64,000 nucleotides of DNA from Pseudoramibacter alactolyticus (GTDB lineage Bacteria; Bacillota; Clostridia; Eubacteriales; Eubacteriaceae), in NCBI RefSeq assembly GCF_050908235.1, contig NZ_CP194340.1. One strand, given 5' to 3'. The notes below the pieces were generated by a model that saw nothing but the letters and a program-made list of their open reading frames with translations, was not told the DNA's origin and ran no database searches. Made by a program: the position numbers and the translations under genes. Positions 1 to 8,776 of the stretch are shown in pieces. Within the stretch, counting starts at the first letter, position 1. Each line of letters begins with the position of its first letter.

Positions 1-1415
1 TTAATCATTTGATTAATACTGTCGCTTAACTCTTTCCAGATATTCGTGTCGAATACTTTTTTAGCATCGAACTTTGTTGCTGTTTCGTCTTCCTCGTTCT
101 CCTTTTCAAAGACATCCGCGCCAAGCTCTGTGGACATATATGCAACAGACTGCAGTTCCTGCCTAAGCTGTTGAATCCGCTTGTACTCGGCCACAGCTTT
201 GCGAAGTTCGGCTGCATGAGGCCGGAGCTCCTGATTCAGCAGTCTTGTGATCGTGTTGTTTTGTGCATTCAGTTCTTTCAGCCGGCTTTCCATCGTTTTG
301 ATTTCATGAGTGGTGTCTCCCTCGGTTATCTTTAGATCCTCAAGCTGAAGCTTAATACGTGCAAGCTCAGCTTTTGCCGAATCGACATAGGATGCACGGC
401 TCTCTTCTTCTTCATCCATATCATGGCCACAGAAAGGACAGCTCGTCTTATGTCTGATCAGCTTGCCTTTTTCATCCCCTTCTACGATAAAGTTCAATCG
501 TTTAATATCGGAATTGTACTGGGTGCGGAGTGCCTTGTACCTATCACCGAGATATCTTGCCTCCTGAAGCTTTGCATTAAGATCAAAGATCTGCGCCAGC
601 AGCTTTCGGCTTTCCTCGGATGCATCTACAATCTGTCTTTCGATCCTCTCGATCTCGGCTACGAATTCTTCGATCTTTGCCTCAACATCCACGTCGGCTT
701 CGGCAGCCACAGATTCTTCCAGCTTTTTCTTCTGTTCAGACAAGGCCTGAATTTTATCATTGAGATAGCTGATCACGCCCGCTTTCCGGGTAGCTCTCTT
801 TTCCAGATCTTCAACGCTGACATCCGGAAGATAACGCTGCAGGTTGTCGCCATTTATCAAATACAAAAGAGAAGTCAGGCTCGCTGTAATCTTTGAATGG
901 CCGGGATTATCAAAAGCAGTGCGTTTCCCGAAGATGTTGTCCTCATTGATAAAGAAGAAATGGAAAATCGTGCGGATTGTAAGATTCTCGTCCTTGGGTG
1001 CCTGTGTGCCGATTATTTTTGTATGCTCTTCAATTCCCAAGACCAATCTCAGAAGAAGATCACTGTATTCGTAGGTGGACACCTTATACTCTTGTTTTAT
1101 GCCCGGAAGAGAAGAACTGACGGCAACGGTATTTGATCCTTTATCCCCGTTTTCGCCTTCTTCTATTTTCCGGGTGGCGGTAAGCGTATCCCCGTCCTCT
1201 GACTCCAATGTCATGCTGACGGTGTCGTATCCCGTATCCTCCAGTGAAAACGGAACTTCCTTGCCGCCAAACAAGAAATCTATGCAACCGATGATATAAG
1301 ATTTACCTGTATTTGAAGGCCCGACTATGAAATTGACCCCGTCTTTAAAAGACACAGAGGAATATTCAACATTCTCTCCCGAGGCAGCTATCTGTGATAT
1401 ATGAAATCGACTCAT
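1..1415 (-). CDS. Rad50/SMC-like ABC ATPase of a probable ABC-3C system (3' end outside window)
   Basis: The start is an ATG at 1415 that overlaps the stop of the preceding gene in an ATGA arrangement. About 470 residues are visible before the window edge. Near residue 30 there is a P-loop (GPSNTGKS). A long helical, Glu/Lys-rich coiled-coil-like stretch follows, and in its middle is CPFCGHDMDEEEE, which resembles the Cys-x-x-Cys zinc hook of Rad50-type proteins. The signature and Walker B motifs would lie beyond the window, so ATPase activity is inferred. It is the third gene of a tightly coupled minus-strand operon. The order (partner, small middle protein, ATPase) matches ABC-three-component systems, which are predicted conflict/defence modules. 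Family confidence is fair; the cellular function is unknown. Confidence 0.75.
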   Translation of the reverse strand, partial: MSRFHISQIAASGENVEYSSVSFKDGVNFIVGPSNTGKSYIIGCIDFLFGGKEVPFSLEDTGYDTVSMTLESEDGDTLTATRKIEEGENGDKGSNTVAVSSSLPGIKQEYKVSTYEYSDLLLRLVLGIEEHTKIIGTQAPKDENLTIRTIFHFFFINEDNIFGKRTAFDNPGHSKITASLTSLLYLINGDNLQRYLPDVSVEDLEKRATRKAGVISYLNDKIQALSEQKKKLEESVAAEADVDVEAKIEEFVAEIERIERQIVDASEESRKLLAQIFDLNAKLQEARYLGDRYKALRTQYNSDIKRLNFIVEGDEKGKLIRHKTSCPFCGHDMDEEEESRASYVDSAKAELARIKLQLEDLKITEGDTTHEIKTMESRLKELNAQNNTITRLLNQELRPHAAELRKAVAEYKRIQQLRQELQSVAYMSTELGADVFEKENEEDETATKFDAKKVFDTNIWKELSDSINQMI

Positions 1416-1867
1416 TGAGCAACCTCCTCGTGGAATGACTTTGCTGACATTTTATAGACAGCGGAAATAAGTGTCCGTTCAGATCTATTGGCAGTGGCCT
1501 TTATTACTGCCTGTGCATTTTTCCTGTATTCTTTCGCATAATCACTGTCCAACGACTCACAGAAGTCTTCACCTTCCGGCGTGATGATATATGACAGTCC
1601 TTCTTTATAGCTCACAGCCTGTGCCGTTCCATCTAGCACCAACTCTTTCAGGGCTTCTTTAACGCCCTCCCGATGAGAGGCGAATACACTGAACTTATAT
1701 TCATTGTCCCCATTCAAATTCTGATCCGTTATTCCGAACGTCGCACTATACACAGTCATAAAGTCAACGACATACAGCATGTCCAAGGTCTGCGGCATAT
1801 CATATTCATCCAGAAGGATCAGGAGCCGCAGGGAATTTTCAAATGTTGAGTTAAACAGTTTGTCCAT
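1412..1867 (-). CDS. ABC-3C middle component-like protein
   Basis: This protein of about 151 residues starts MDKLFNSTFENSLRLLILLD. I chose the ATG at 1867 because a GAGGGCGG ribosome binding site lies just upstream and it overlaps the end of the previous gene by only 17 bases. The pattern looks like a winged-helix-type fold: an N-terminal helix, a region with YVVDFMTVYSATFGI, a KEALKELVLDG helix, then ITPEGEDFCESLDSDYAKEYR. This pattern is typical of the middle components of ABC-3C systems as I recall them. The stop overlaps the ATPase start by four bases, which implies translational coupling and a physical partnership. No enzyme motif is visible. Confidence 0.65.
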   Translation of the reverse strand: MDKLFNSTFENSLRLLILLDEYDMPQTLDMLYVVDFMTVYSATFGITDQNLNGDNEYKFSVFASHREGVKEALKELVLDGTAQAVSYKEGLSYIITPEGEDFCESLDSDYAKEYRKNAQAVIKATANRSERTLISAVYKMSAKSFHEEVAQ

Positions 1868-2825
1868 CGTCCGCCCTCGTCCATCCGGTGATCTTGCCGT
1901 CATTCACAAGGAAGTGGCAAATTCCTTTTTTCTGCACCATACCTATCCAGTCTGTATCCCGGCAGAGCCAGCACCTGTCCGGGCTGATCTCTTCAGCGCG
2001 GATCAGAACATTGCTCAGACGCTCCAATCCGTTATAAGCTCTTCTTCTCCATACTTCCTTTACGCCTTCAAATGTCTCTTCTTTCAGAACATTGAACTGG
2101 TCTTCCTTCTTATAGATATCCCGTGTTCCACGCCTGACAGCTTCAGCTGCGAAATAATACCGGCGCTGGTCAGCGAGATTCTCCTCATAATCCGGATAGG
2201 CCGCAACATTAGCCAGATCAAAGGTATCTTTACCTTCTGCCTGAGCATACGCTTTTGCCAAGGCCTCCGTGTACGCCCGTTCTTCATGGATAATGCTTTC
2301 CGGCACTTCAGCATCTTCAAGCGGATGCTTCTTATACTCCTCGAGCTCGGTATTGATCCTTTCCTTTGCTTCCGGCGTAAGAACATTATCCCTTGTCAGG
2401 GAGTATAAATAGACCTGACCCAAGAACTCCGCAAACGTTTCTTTTTTCCCAGGGCGCAGCAGTTCATCGCGCTTGCTGTCGGAAATGTTCGCGACATCTT
2501 CGTTTATAACGCCTCGCAGATGGAAAATGATCTCATCCTCCATGCCGGGCATAAAGTGACGAATGATATTCTTTTGAAAATAGGTTCCTATAGACGCTTT
2601 GACCGCCGGATCTTGTGAATGCCCTTTTATGACCCTGAGAGGCCTGCCGCCCGGTTCGCGATTCACGATCTTACTTGCGGCTCCCTTTTGTACCTTTCCT
2701 ATCGTAATGTTCAGAGGATATGCAACACCGCCATACAAAAGCTGGATAAGATCAGGATCGTTGATCTCATCCACAAATGCATTCTTGATTTCGGCTATCA
2801 CTGTTGCAAATACAAGCTCACGCAA
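1851..2825 (-). CDS. ABC-3C partner/effector-like protein, unknown function
   Basis: This is the first gene of the minus-strand cassette. I prefer the TTG at 2825 because GGAGG at 2834-2838 lies eight bases upstream; earlier non-ATG starts in the same frame at 2840 or 2834 overlap that site. The protein is about 324 residues and starts MRELVFATVIAEIKNAFVDE. It contains a charged helical middle (residues about 110-240) and a C-terminal segment with CWLCRDTDW and a later GICHF, whose cysteines could bind metal. I recognise no catalytic motif. Its position ahead of a middle component and a Rad50-like ATPase suggests the variable third component of an ABC-3C system. Confidence 0.6.
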   Translation of the reverse strand: MRELVFATVIAEIKNAFVDEINDPDLIQLLYGGVAYPLNITIGKVQKGAASKIVNREPGGRPLRVIKGHSQDPAVKASIGTYFQKNIIRHFMPGMEDEIIFHLRGVINEDVANISDSKRDELLRPGKKETFAEFLGQVYLYSLTRDNVLTPEAKERINTELEEYKKHPLEDAEVPESIIHEERAYTEALAKAYAQAEGKDTFDLANVAAYPDYEENLADQRRYYFAAEAVRRGTRDIYKKEDQFNVLKEETFEGVKEVWRRRAYNGLERLSNVLIRAEEISPDRCWLCRDTDWIGMVQKKGICHFLVNDGKITGWTRADDGQTV

Positions 2826-2919
2826 CGAGCTCACCTCCAAAAAAGAAACTTCGCGGTAACTTTATAGGAACCGGTCTGAGCGCCTACAACACTGACTTTT
2901 CCTTGGTCAGCGGTTATAT

Positions 2920-2949
2920 AATATAGACGTGGCAGGAAAAGCCCTTCAA
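2920..2949 (-). promoter_or_regulatory. Candidate promoter of the ABC-3C cassette
   Basis: Read on the minus strand, TTGAAG (2949-2944) and TATATT (2925-2920) are separated by 18 bases. They lie about 95 bases upstream of the first cassette gene. The surrounding sequence is AT-rich and carries no gene. Confidence 0.45.
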
Positions 2950-3098
2950 ACCACTTTGTACAGTATATCATGGGGCGAGCTATAAGTAAATAAAATTTGC
3001 GCTTCCGCAAATATTTATTTCAGGCTTTTCAGGTCATAGTCCTCACAGTATGTGGGGAAACAACCAAATATCTTTTTAATGCGTAATGCAGCCTGACC

Positions 3099-3167
3099 AT
3101 CGGTGGAAAGGATGCAAACCGAAACGGAGTTATCCGTTCGATTTGTATGCCTTCCACCGATTTTTTT
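3099..3167 (+). terminator. Long hairpin followed by a T-run in the leader of the replication module
   Basis: ATCGGTGGAA at 3099-3108 pairs with TTCCACCGAT at 3152-3161. The stem continues imperfectly inward (3109-3118 with 3142-3151), with a small ACGGA/TCCGT stem inside. Seven T residues follow immediately. It has the form of an intrinsic terminator or attenuator, placed about 65 bases before the first gene of the module. Confidence 0.6.
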
Positions 3168-3191
3168 GTGCATACATCTCTTCATATAACG

Positions 3192-3231
3192 ATTCCTCCG
3201 CTTCGGACACGACGAAACGGAGGAATTTTAA
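3192..3231 (+). promoter_or_regulatory. Hairpin that hides the ribosome binding site of the first module gene
   Basis: ATTCCTCCG (3192-3200) is perfectly complementary to CGGAGGAAT (3218-3226). The right arm is the Shine-Dalgarno sequence of the ATG at 3232. If the stem forms, ribosome access is blocked. With the terminator-like hairpin just upstream this looks like a two-step regulatory leader; the signal is unknown. Confidence 0.55.
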
Positions 3232-3777
3232 ATGCCTAAAAAGCGCAATGCTGCGAAGCAAACACCAGTCTACTACCAGAAGTACAACGAACAGACAAAA
3301 CGCTGGGAGGACGTCCCTGCCATCATCGGTCAGGACGGGATCACCGAGGATATCTACTTCGTTCTTGAAGGCCACGGTGAAGCCCTGACCGATCGTTACG
3401 AAGAGGAAAAGAAAGACGTCCTCTTCGAGACCAAAAAAGCCGAATACGAGAAATACGGAGACCCGCACCAGCCGTCCCCTATGGAGCAGCTGGGTACGAA
3501 CGACACCAACCCTGAGCACATCCTCTTTGACGAACCCGAGCCTAAAAATCCCCGTGCCGCACTGGTCAGAAAGCTGTTGCAGAAGCTTACCACTGCGCAG
3601 ATCGACCTGTTCTACGACATTTTCGGAGAAATGAAACAGATCGAGCAGATCCGCTCTGAGGAGGAAGCTGCCGGACACAAAGTGACGGAGGCTGCCATCC
3701 GTGGCCGCCGCGACCGCATGCTGGCTCGGATGAAGAAGCTGATCGAGGCAGAGGAGGCCAAGAGCAGTAAGAAATAA
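3232..3777 (+). CDS. Phage-type protein with sigma region 4-like C-terminus, unknown function
   Basis: This 181-residue acidic protein begins MPKKRNAAKQTPVYYQKYNE. The first half is charged and shows no known motif. From about residue 105 a helical segment (RKLLQKLTTAQIDLFYDIFG, then IRGRRDRMLARMKKLIEA near the end) recalls the helix-turn-helix spacing of sigma region 4-type proteins in phage and integrative-element modules. The similarity is only in pattern. It is the first gene after the structured leader and precedes the replication genes, so a regulatory or replication accessory role is plausible. The RBS GGAGG is held in a hairpin. The downstream gap holds a large nested hairpin at 3787-3860. 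Confidence 0.5.
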   Translation: MPKKRNAAKQTPVYYQKYNEQTKRWEDVPAIIGQDGITEDIYFVLEGHGEALTDRYEEEKKDVLFETKKAEYEKYGDPHQPSPMEQLGTNDTNPEHILFDEPEPKNPRAALVRKLLQKLTTAQIDLFYDIFGEMKQIEQIRSEEEAAGHKVTEAAIRGRRDRMLARMKKLIEAEEAKSSKK

Positions 3778-3786
3778 TCTCCCGCA

Positions 3787-3860
3787 CCGGAGGGGGTTCG
3801 GTTTTTCGGAACTTAGTAGAGGAAGGGATAAAGACCACTAAGTTCCGACCCGACCTCCGG
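3787..3860 (+). repeat. Nested hairpin between module genes
   Basis: An outer stem CCGGAGG (3787-3793) with CCTCCGG (3854-3860) encloses a perfect 11-bp inner stem, CGGAACTTAGT (3807-3817) with ACTAAGTTCCG (3837-3847). There is no T-run after it. It could be a structured RNA, an origin element or an attenuator. A similar string to the inner left arm recurs near 8745. Confidence 0.5.
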
Positions 3861-3897
3861 GCGCAGTTCTCGTTTACAAGGATTGGAGGTTAAGACC

Positions 3898-4128
3898 ATG
3901 AGACTGCATCACACTGTACGAATCAACGTAGCAAGGCCAGATACCAGGGCTAACGAGATCATACAGGGCACGACCCGCCGCATACCGACAAGGCTCCTGA
4001 AGTTCCTGTTCGGCGACGCAACGGAAGTGCTCCTGTTATCGCCCGGCTCCAGTATCGAATCGGTCGAGATCAGGGAAATGAAAGGAGGAAGCCACAATGC
4101 CGACAGATGCACCGCAGATGCCCATTAA
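3898..4128 (+). CDS. Small conserved-looking phage protein ahead of the helicase
   Basis: The ATG at 3898 follows GGAGGT at 3885-3890 by seven bases. The product is 76 residues, starts MRLHHTVRINVARPDTRANE, is rich in basic residues and has no recognised domain. Its end overlaps the helicase start by 32 bases in another frame, which suggests translational coupling. In such modules a small protein often precedes the SNF2-type helicase; whether it is a helicase partner is a guess. Confidence 0.45.
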   Translation: MRLHHTVRINVARPDTRANEIIQGTTRRIPTRLLKFLFGDATEVLLLSPGSSIESVEIREMKGGSHNADRCTADAH

Positions 4129-5533
4129 GGTGCCGCCATACAGGCACCAGCAGGAAGCATACAAGTTGGCGCTGCAGCTGTTCGGGCTTCTTCTGTCCAA
4201 CGTACGCAGCCGAGGCTGCGCCTTCCTGATGGAGATGGGCACAGGCAAGAGCCTGACGGCCATCGCCGTCACCGGGACGCTGTATTTGAGCGGAAATATC
4301 CGCCGGGTACTGATTGTCGCGCCGCTCTCGATCCTCAGCGTATGGCAGGAGGAATTTGAGAAATTCGCTGTCTTCCCTTATACGCTCACTGTACTGACAG
4401 GCACCGGAGCCAAAAAGAAACAGCAGCTCGCTTCTGTCGGTTCCGACGGCCTTCAGATTATAGTCGTGAACTACGAAAGTGCATGGCGAATGGAGCAGGA
4501 AATCTGCAGATGGCGTCCGGATCTCATCATCGCTGATGAAGGCCATAAGCTGAAAAGCCATAAGACCGCCGCTTCAAAGTCCATGCACCGCATGGGGACG
4601 CTTGCGAAGTATCGTCTGCTCCTTACCGGCACGCCCGTGACAAACAAGGCCATCGACATTTTCAGCCAGTACAAGTTCCTGAACCCGAATATCTATGGCC
4701 AGAGCTTCTACGCCTTCCGGAACCGCTACTTTTTCATGACCGGATACGGCAATTACACGCCTGTGATGAAGAAGTCGATGGAGGACGAGTTCACTCGCCG
4801 GATGCATAGCATCGCCTACCGGGCGACAAAGGCTGAATGCCTCGACTTGCCGGAAACCACAGACGTAATCCGGAAGATCCAGCTCGAACCCGCCGCCTTG
4901 AAGCTCTACTACTCTCTCGTGGAGGACAGTTTCGCGGAGCTTGAAGAGGACGAGGTCACGACCACAAATATCCTGACCAAACTTCTGCGGCTGTCACAGC
5001 TTACTGGCGGATTCATTTCCGGAGACGAAAGCGACGTGCCGGAGCAGGTATCGACCGCGAAGCTCTCTGTCCTTGAGGACATTATCGACTCCGCTGCCGA
5101 CGAAGGAAGAAAGCTGGTCATCATCGCCCGCTTTGTCCCGGAGCTTCATGCCATCTGCAGTCTGCTTGATAAGAAGGGCATCAACCACTCGCTCATTATG
5201 GGCGGCGTGAAGAACCGGGAGGAACAGATATCCCAGTTCCAGAATGACCCGGACGTGACCGTCTTTGTCGGCCAGATCGCAACGGCAGGCCTCGGTATCA
5301 CGCTCACCGCTTCATCGACGATGGTGTTCTATTCGCTCGACTACAGCATGAGTACTTACGAACAGACCAAGGCCAGAATCCACCGTGCCGGGCAGAAATA
5401 TCCATGCACTTATATTCATCTGATTGCCGACGGCACCGTAGACCAGAAAGTTCTGCGGGCGCTCCGCAGCAAAGCAAATCTTGCGAAGACGCTGGTAGAC
5501 GACTACCGCCGTGGCAGAAACCCATTCAAATAA
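4097..5533 (+). CDS. SNF2-family (SF2) DNA helicase of phage type
   Basis: This 478-residue ATPase is expected to translocate on or remodel DNA. Motif I (MEMGTGKS, residues 45-52), motif II (IADEGHK, about 145-151) and motif III (LLTGTP, about 175) are present. The C-terminal RecA lobe has GQIATAGLGITLT and the arginine-finger region QTKARIHRAGQK. The length suits the short SNF2 helicases of phage replication modules, which lack large accessory domains. The ATG at 4097 has AAAGGAGG upstream. It lies between a small ORF and recombination/replication genes, so a role in phage DNA replication or repair is likely. Confidence 0.85.
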   Translation: MPTDAPQMPIKVPPYRHQQEAYKLALQLFGLLLSNVRSRGCAFLMEMGTGKSLTAIAVTGTLYLSGNIRRVLIVAPLSILSVWQEEFEKFAVFPYTLTVLTGTGAKKKQQLASVGSDGLQIIVVNYESAWRMEQEICRWRPDLIIADEGHKLKSHKTAASKSMHRMGTLAKYRLLLTGTPVTNKAIDIFSQYKFLNPNIYGQSFYAFRNRYFFMTGYGNYTPVMKKSMEDEFTRRMHSIAYRATKAECLDLPETTDVIRKIQLEPAALKLYYSLVEDSFAELEEDEVTTTNILTKLLRLSQLTGGFISGDESDVPEQVSTAKLSVLEDIIDSAADEGRKLVIIARFVPELHAICSLLDKKGINHSLIMGGVKNREEQISQFQNDPDVTVFVGQIATAGLGITLTASSTMVFYSLDYSMSTYEQTKARIHRAGQKYPCTYIHLIADGTVDQKVLRALRSKANLAKTLVDDYRRGRNPFK

Positions 5534-5547
5534 GGAGATACGCATTA

Positions 5548-5962
5548 TGGACAATACATCAATGTTCGAGCTCGCAGACCACCTGAAAGCACTGCGGGAC
5601 GAGAAAAAATCCGCTGAAGACTTTGTCAAGGAACTCAACGCAAAGATTGAAGAGGCCGACTACCAGCTTTGCCAGATGATGGCGGAGTCAGAAACACAGA
5701 ACTTCACCCACGCAGGCGTGATGTTCTCCCTTACCACCAAGACCCGCGCTTCCGCTAAGGCCGATGTGAAGGACGAGCTTTTCTCCGCCCTGCGCCGCGA
5801 AGGCTTCGGAGATCTTGTCTATGAGACCGTGAACGCCAACAGCCTGAGCTCTTTTGTAAAGGAACAGATGCAGAGAACAACGACGCCCTGCCGGAATGGC
5901 TGAATGGCCTCGTCAACGTATTCGAAAAATCAACGATTGCTGTCCGCAAGGCAGCCCACTGA
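5548..5962 (+). pseudogene. Phage helical protein gene with a late frameshift
   Basis: From the ATG at 5548 the frame encodes MDNTSMFELADHLKALRDEK and a helical protein. The middle (DVKDELFSALRREGFGDLVY, then ETVNANSLSSFVKEQM) is intact. After about 5870 the frame as read ends at 5903, but skipping to the next frame restores AENNDALPEWLNGLVNVF and runs to a stop at 5960-5962. One missing base near 5871 explains this. The restored product of about 138 residues resembles small phage proteins next to helicase/SSB genes; I do not know its function. The break is not in a homopolymer and no slippery site is visible, so mutation or sequencing error is more likely than programmed shifting. Confidence 0.6.
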
Positions 5963-5979
5963 TATGGAGGACTTGAATT

Positions 5980-6729
5980 ATGAGCACAAAGAAAAATGAA
6001 ATCGCGACTGTTAACAACGCAGGTTTTCTCGCACTGAAGGATTTTGATATCGCATCTGTACTGTCAGAGGAGCTTGAAGGCCTGAACGCCAGCTTCGAAC
6101 GCATTAAGATTCCATCCGGCGGCACCACGGTATTCGAGATTCCGGGCGACGACCCGAATGAGCCTGAGACCGTGAAGGAGTTCTCCGCCGTCATCCTGTA
6201 CCATCATCCGCTGAACGCCTATTACAAGGATGCCTATACCGGCGGCTCCAACCCGCCCGACTGCGGCAGCATGAATGGCGTGACCGGCGAAGGTACGCCC
6301 GGAGGAAGCTGCAAAAACTGCCCGTATAACCAGTTCAGCTCAGGCGAGAACGGCTCCAAGGCCTGCAAAAACCGCCGCCGCATCTACCTGTTGAGGGAAG
6401 GAGAAATCTTCCCGATGATCCTGTCACTGCCGACCGGCTCCCTCAAGGATTTCAGCCGTTACCTAATGAGACAACTTTCAAAAGGCAACAAGAGCAATTC
6501 CATCGTGACCCGCTTTGCTTTAAAGAAGGCCACGTCCGGAAGCGGCATCACCTATTCGCAGGCGCAGTTCTCTTTTGACAGGAAGCTCTCGCCTGAGGAA
6601 TACGCGCTGGTGTCCGCCCTCTCTGATGAAGTGAAAGCCCTGAGTCAGAACGTCGGGTACGACACACAGGAGTCCGCTCCCGTAAATGTCGATCCGGAAA
6701 CCGGCGAGATCATCGAGCCCCTTGCCTGA
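5980..6729 (+). CDS. Cys-rich single-stranded DNA-binding-like phage protein
   Basis: The product is 249 residues and starts MSTKKNEIATVNNAGFLALK. A Cys cluster near residues 90-125 (PPDCGSMNG, then CKNCPYNQF, then ACKNRRR) looks like a metal-binding site. The rest is a mixed beta-rich protein ending in an acidic tail (VDPETGEIIEPLA), as is common in single-stranded DNA-binding proteins. It lies between the helicase region and DNA polymerase with only short gaps. The SSB role is inferred from the acidic tail, Cys cluster and neighbourhood; no OB-fold signature can be confirmed by eye. Confidence 0.5.
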   Translation: MSTKKNEIATVNNAGFLALKDFDIASVLSEELEGLNASFERIKIPSGGTTVFEIPGDDPNEPETVKEFSAVILYHHPLNAYYKDAYTGGSNPPDCGSMNGVTGEGTPGGSCKNCPYNQFSSGENGSKACKNRRRIYLLREGEIFPMILSLPTGSLKDFSRYLMRQLSKGNKSNSIVTRFALKKATSGSGITYSQAQFSFDRKLSPEEYALVSALSDEVKALSQNVGYDTQESAPVNVDPETGEIIEPLA

Positions 6730-6805
6730 AACATGAAAATCTAAACCCAGCTGCCCGGAGGGAGCACCTGCTCTCTTCCGGGCTGTGCCGGTGAAAGGAA
6801 CTTCT

Positions 6806-8776
6806 ATGATAAATTACCGATCTATTACGGACATGCCTTCCATCAGACGCTACCTTGCAGGGGTAAGCCCTGTCGCGTTTGACTTTGAGACAGCACCGGA
6901 TAACGAATACCGTAAAGAACCGAAGGCTGCCCTCGATGCCCATAAGGCACATATCACCGGAGTCAGTTTTTCTGTAACGGAAGGCGACGCCATCTATGTA
7001 CCGCTTGCTCATCGCGTCGGCGTGAACTGTGAAGACCCGGATGCCTTGTGGGCATTCCTGAAAGAATCCATATTCGAAAGCCATGATGTGATCTGCATCG
7101 CCCATAACCTGTCCTTCGAGGCCATGTTCCTTTATAAGCAGGGAATCGTTGTTCAGGAACCCTGTTATGACACCATTGCTGCCGCGCAGCTCACGATGAA
7201 GTCAAAGTGGGAATTCCGTGGTCTCCATGACAGCGGCCTGAAGCTGCTCGCGACCTCGCTCTTCGGTGCGGACATGCCGAGTTTTTCTTCAGTTACGGAC
7301 GGCAGGCACTTCGATGAGATGAACCCGCAGGAATATGAGACCGTCCGCTATGCCTGCGCCGACTCGGACTATACCCTTTGTCTCTATTACAAGTTCAACA
7401 ACTGGTTCGACCGCTTCCTGCCCGCGCACCGCATCATCACAGAACAGCTTGAGTCCCCGACCGCCGTCATGGTCGGCTGCATGAAATATAACGGGATTCC
7501 GGTTGACCGGAAAGCCATGCTGGAGAAACAGACCGAGGCAGTCGCCAAGGTCGATGCCCTGAAGGCTGAGATCAACGAGCTGACCGGCGGCGTCAATATC
7601 GGCGCAAATGCGTCTACCTCTGCTTTCAAGCAGTACCTGTACAAGGATCTCGGACTCCCGGTGCTGAAAAAGACCGAAAAGAACCAGGAGGCTGCCGACG
7701 ATGCGGCCATGCAGCTTCTGGAGGAATACTGTGCGCAGCACCGTCCGGAACTCGTCCGTCTCTTTCAGGCTGTTCAGGAATACCGCAAATGGGGCAAGCT
7801 CAAATCCACCTATATCGACGGATATCTCGACCATGTCAACTCTGCTACCGGCAGGATTCATCCCGATCTCATGCCACTTGGCACGGATACCGGGCGCTGG
7901 GCGGCAAGGAACCCTAACATGCAGAACGCTCCCCGTAAGACCAATGATCCCATTGGCATCCGCAACTTCATCGTTGCTCCGCCGGGACAGATCATTATGT
8001 CGCTGGACTTCTCTCAGATTGAACTACGCGTGGGCGCATTTTACTGCCGTGACCCGAAAATGCTGGAGACCTATCGCAGCGGCGGTGATATCCACGCCCA
8101 AACAACATCTGTTGTATTCGGCGTACCTTTCGAAGTCGCGGTCGATAAGAACGCTCCCAATTATAAGGAGCATCGCACCATAGCCAAAAACTGCAACTTC
8201 GGCGTGTTCTATGGTCTTTTCCCTCGCGGCCTGCAGAAGACGCTGCGCTTTAAGGCCGGGCTCGACACTTCTTTTGAGCGCTGTAAGGAGATCATCGATA
8301 ACCTGAAGTCCGGCTACTCCGGGCTCACCACTTGGCAGGAGGAAACCAAGGCCAGAGCCGCCAAGACATGCTATGCGGAGACATGGATGGGAAGACGAAG
8401 GTATCTTCCGCACATGCTCTCCTCCGACTGGGGCAAGCACTCCTTTGCCGAGCGTTGTGCCCTGAATACTCCGGTACAGGGAACAGCCGCCGATATCCTG
8501 AAGGCCGCCTGCGCAAGGATCGTGGCCGGGTTTCCGGAAAGACCGTGGCTGAAGCCTATCCTGCAGATCCATGACGAGCTTGTTTTCCTTCTTCCGGAGG
8601 AACGGCTCCTTGAGGCGCAGCAGTTTGTGAAAAAGTGCATGGAGCAGCAACCTTATCCGGATTTTGACGTACCCATCGTCGCGGAAGCCTCCGCCGGGCA
8701 CAGCTTCGGTGCCATGAAGGAATGGGAGGAGCTGGGGTTCGATTCTTCGGAACGTAGTGGAGGTAGATCATCATGA
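6806..8776 (+). CDS. Family A DNA polymerase with 3'-5' exonuclease
   Basis: The ATG at 6806 follows GAAAGGA, giving about 656 residues. The N-terminal DEDD exonuclease motifs are visible: FDFETAPD (Exo I), AHNLSFEAMF (Exo II) and YACADSDYTL (Exo III). The polymerase motifs follow: SLDFSQIELRVG (A), RTIAKNCNFGVFYGL (B) and QIHDELVF (C). There is no 5' nuclease domain, as usual for phage-encoded PolA. The gene ends in an ATGA overlap with a gene that the IS element truncates. It is the replicative polymerase of the mobile module or a repair variant; family assignment is firm. Confidence 0.92.
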   Translation: MINYRSITDMPSIRRYLAGVSPVAFDFETAPDNEYRKEPKAALDAHKAHITGVSFSVTEGDAIYVPLAHRVGVNCEDPDALWAFLKESIFESHDVICIAHNLSFEAMFLYKQGIVVQEPCYDTIAAAQLTMKSKWEFRGLHDSGLKLLATSLFGADMPSFSSVTDGRHFDEMNPQEYETVRYACADSDYTLCLYYKFNNWFDRFLPAHRIITEQLESPTAVMVGCMKYNGIPVDRKAMLEKQTEAVAKVDALKAEINELTGGVNIGANASTSAFKQYLYKDLGLPVLKKTEKNQEAADDAAMQLLEEYCAQHRPELVRLFQAVQEYRKWGKLKSTYIDGYLDHVNSATGRIHPDLMPLGTDTGRWAARNPNMQNAPRKTNDPIGIRNFIVAPPGQIIMSLDFSQIELRVGAFYCRDPKMLETYRSGGDIHAQTTSVVFGVPFEVAVDKNAPNYKEHRTIAKNCNFGVFYGLFPRGLQKTLRFKAGLDTSFERCKEIIDNLKSGYSGLTTWQEETKARAAKTCYAETWMGRRRYLPHMLSSDWGKHSFAERCALNTPVQGTAADILKAACARIVAGFPERPWLKPILQIHDELVFLLPEERLLEAQQFVKKCMEQQPYPDFDVPIVAEASAGHSFGAMKEWEELGFDSSERSGGRSS

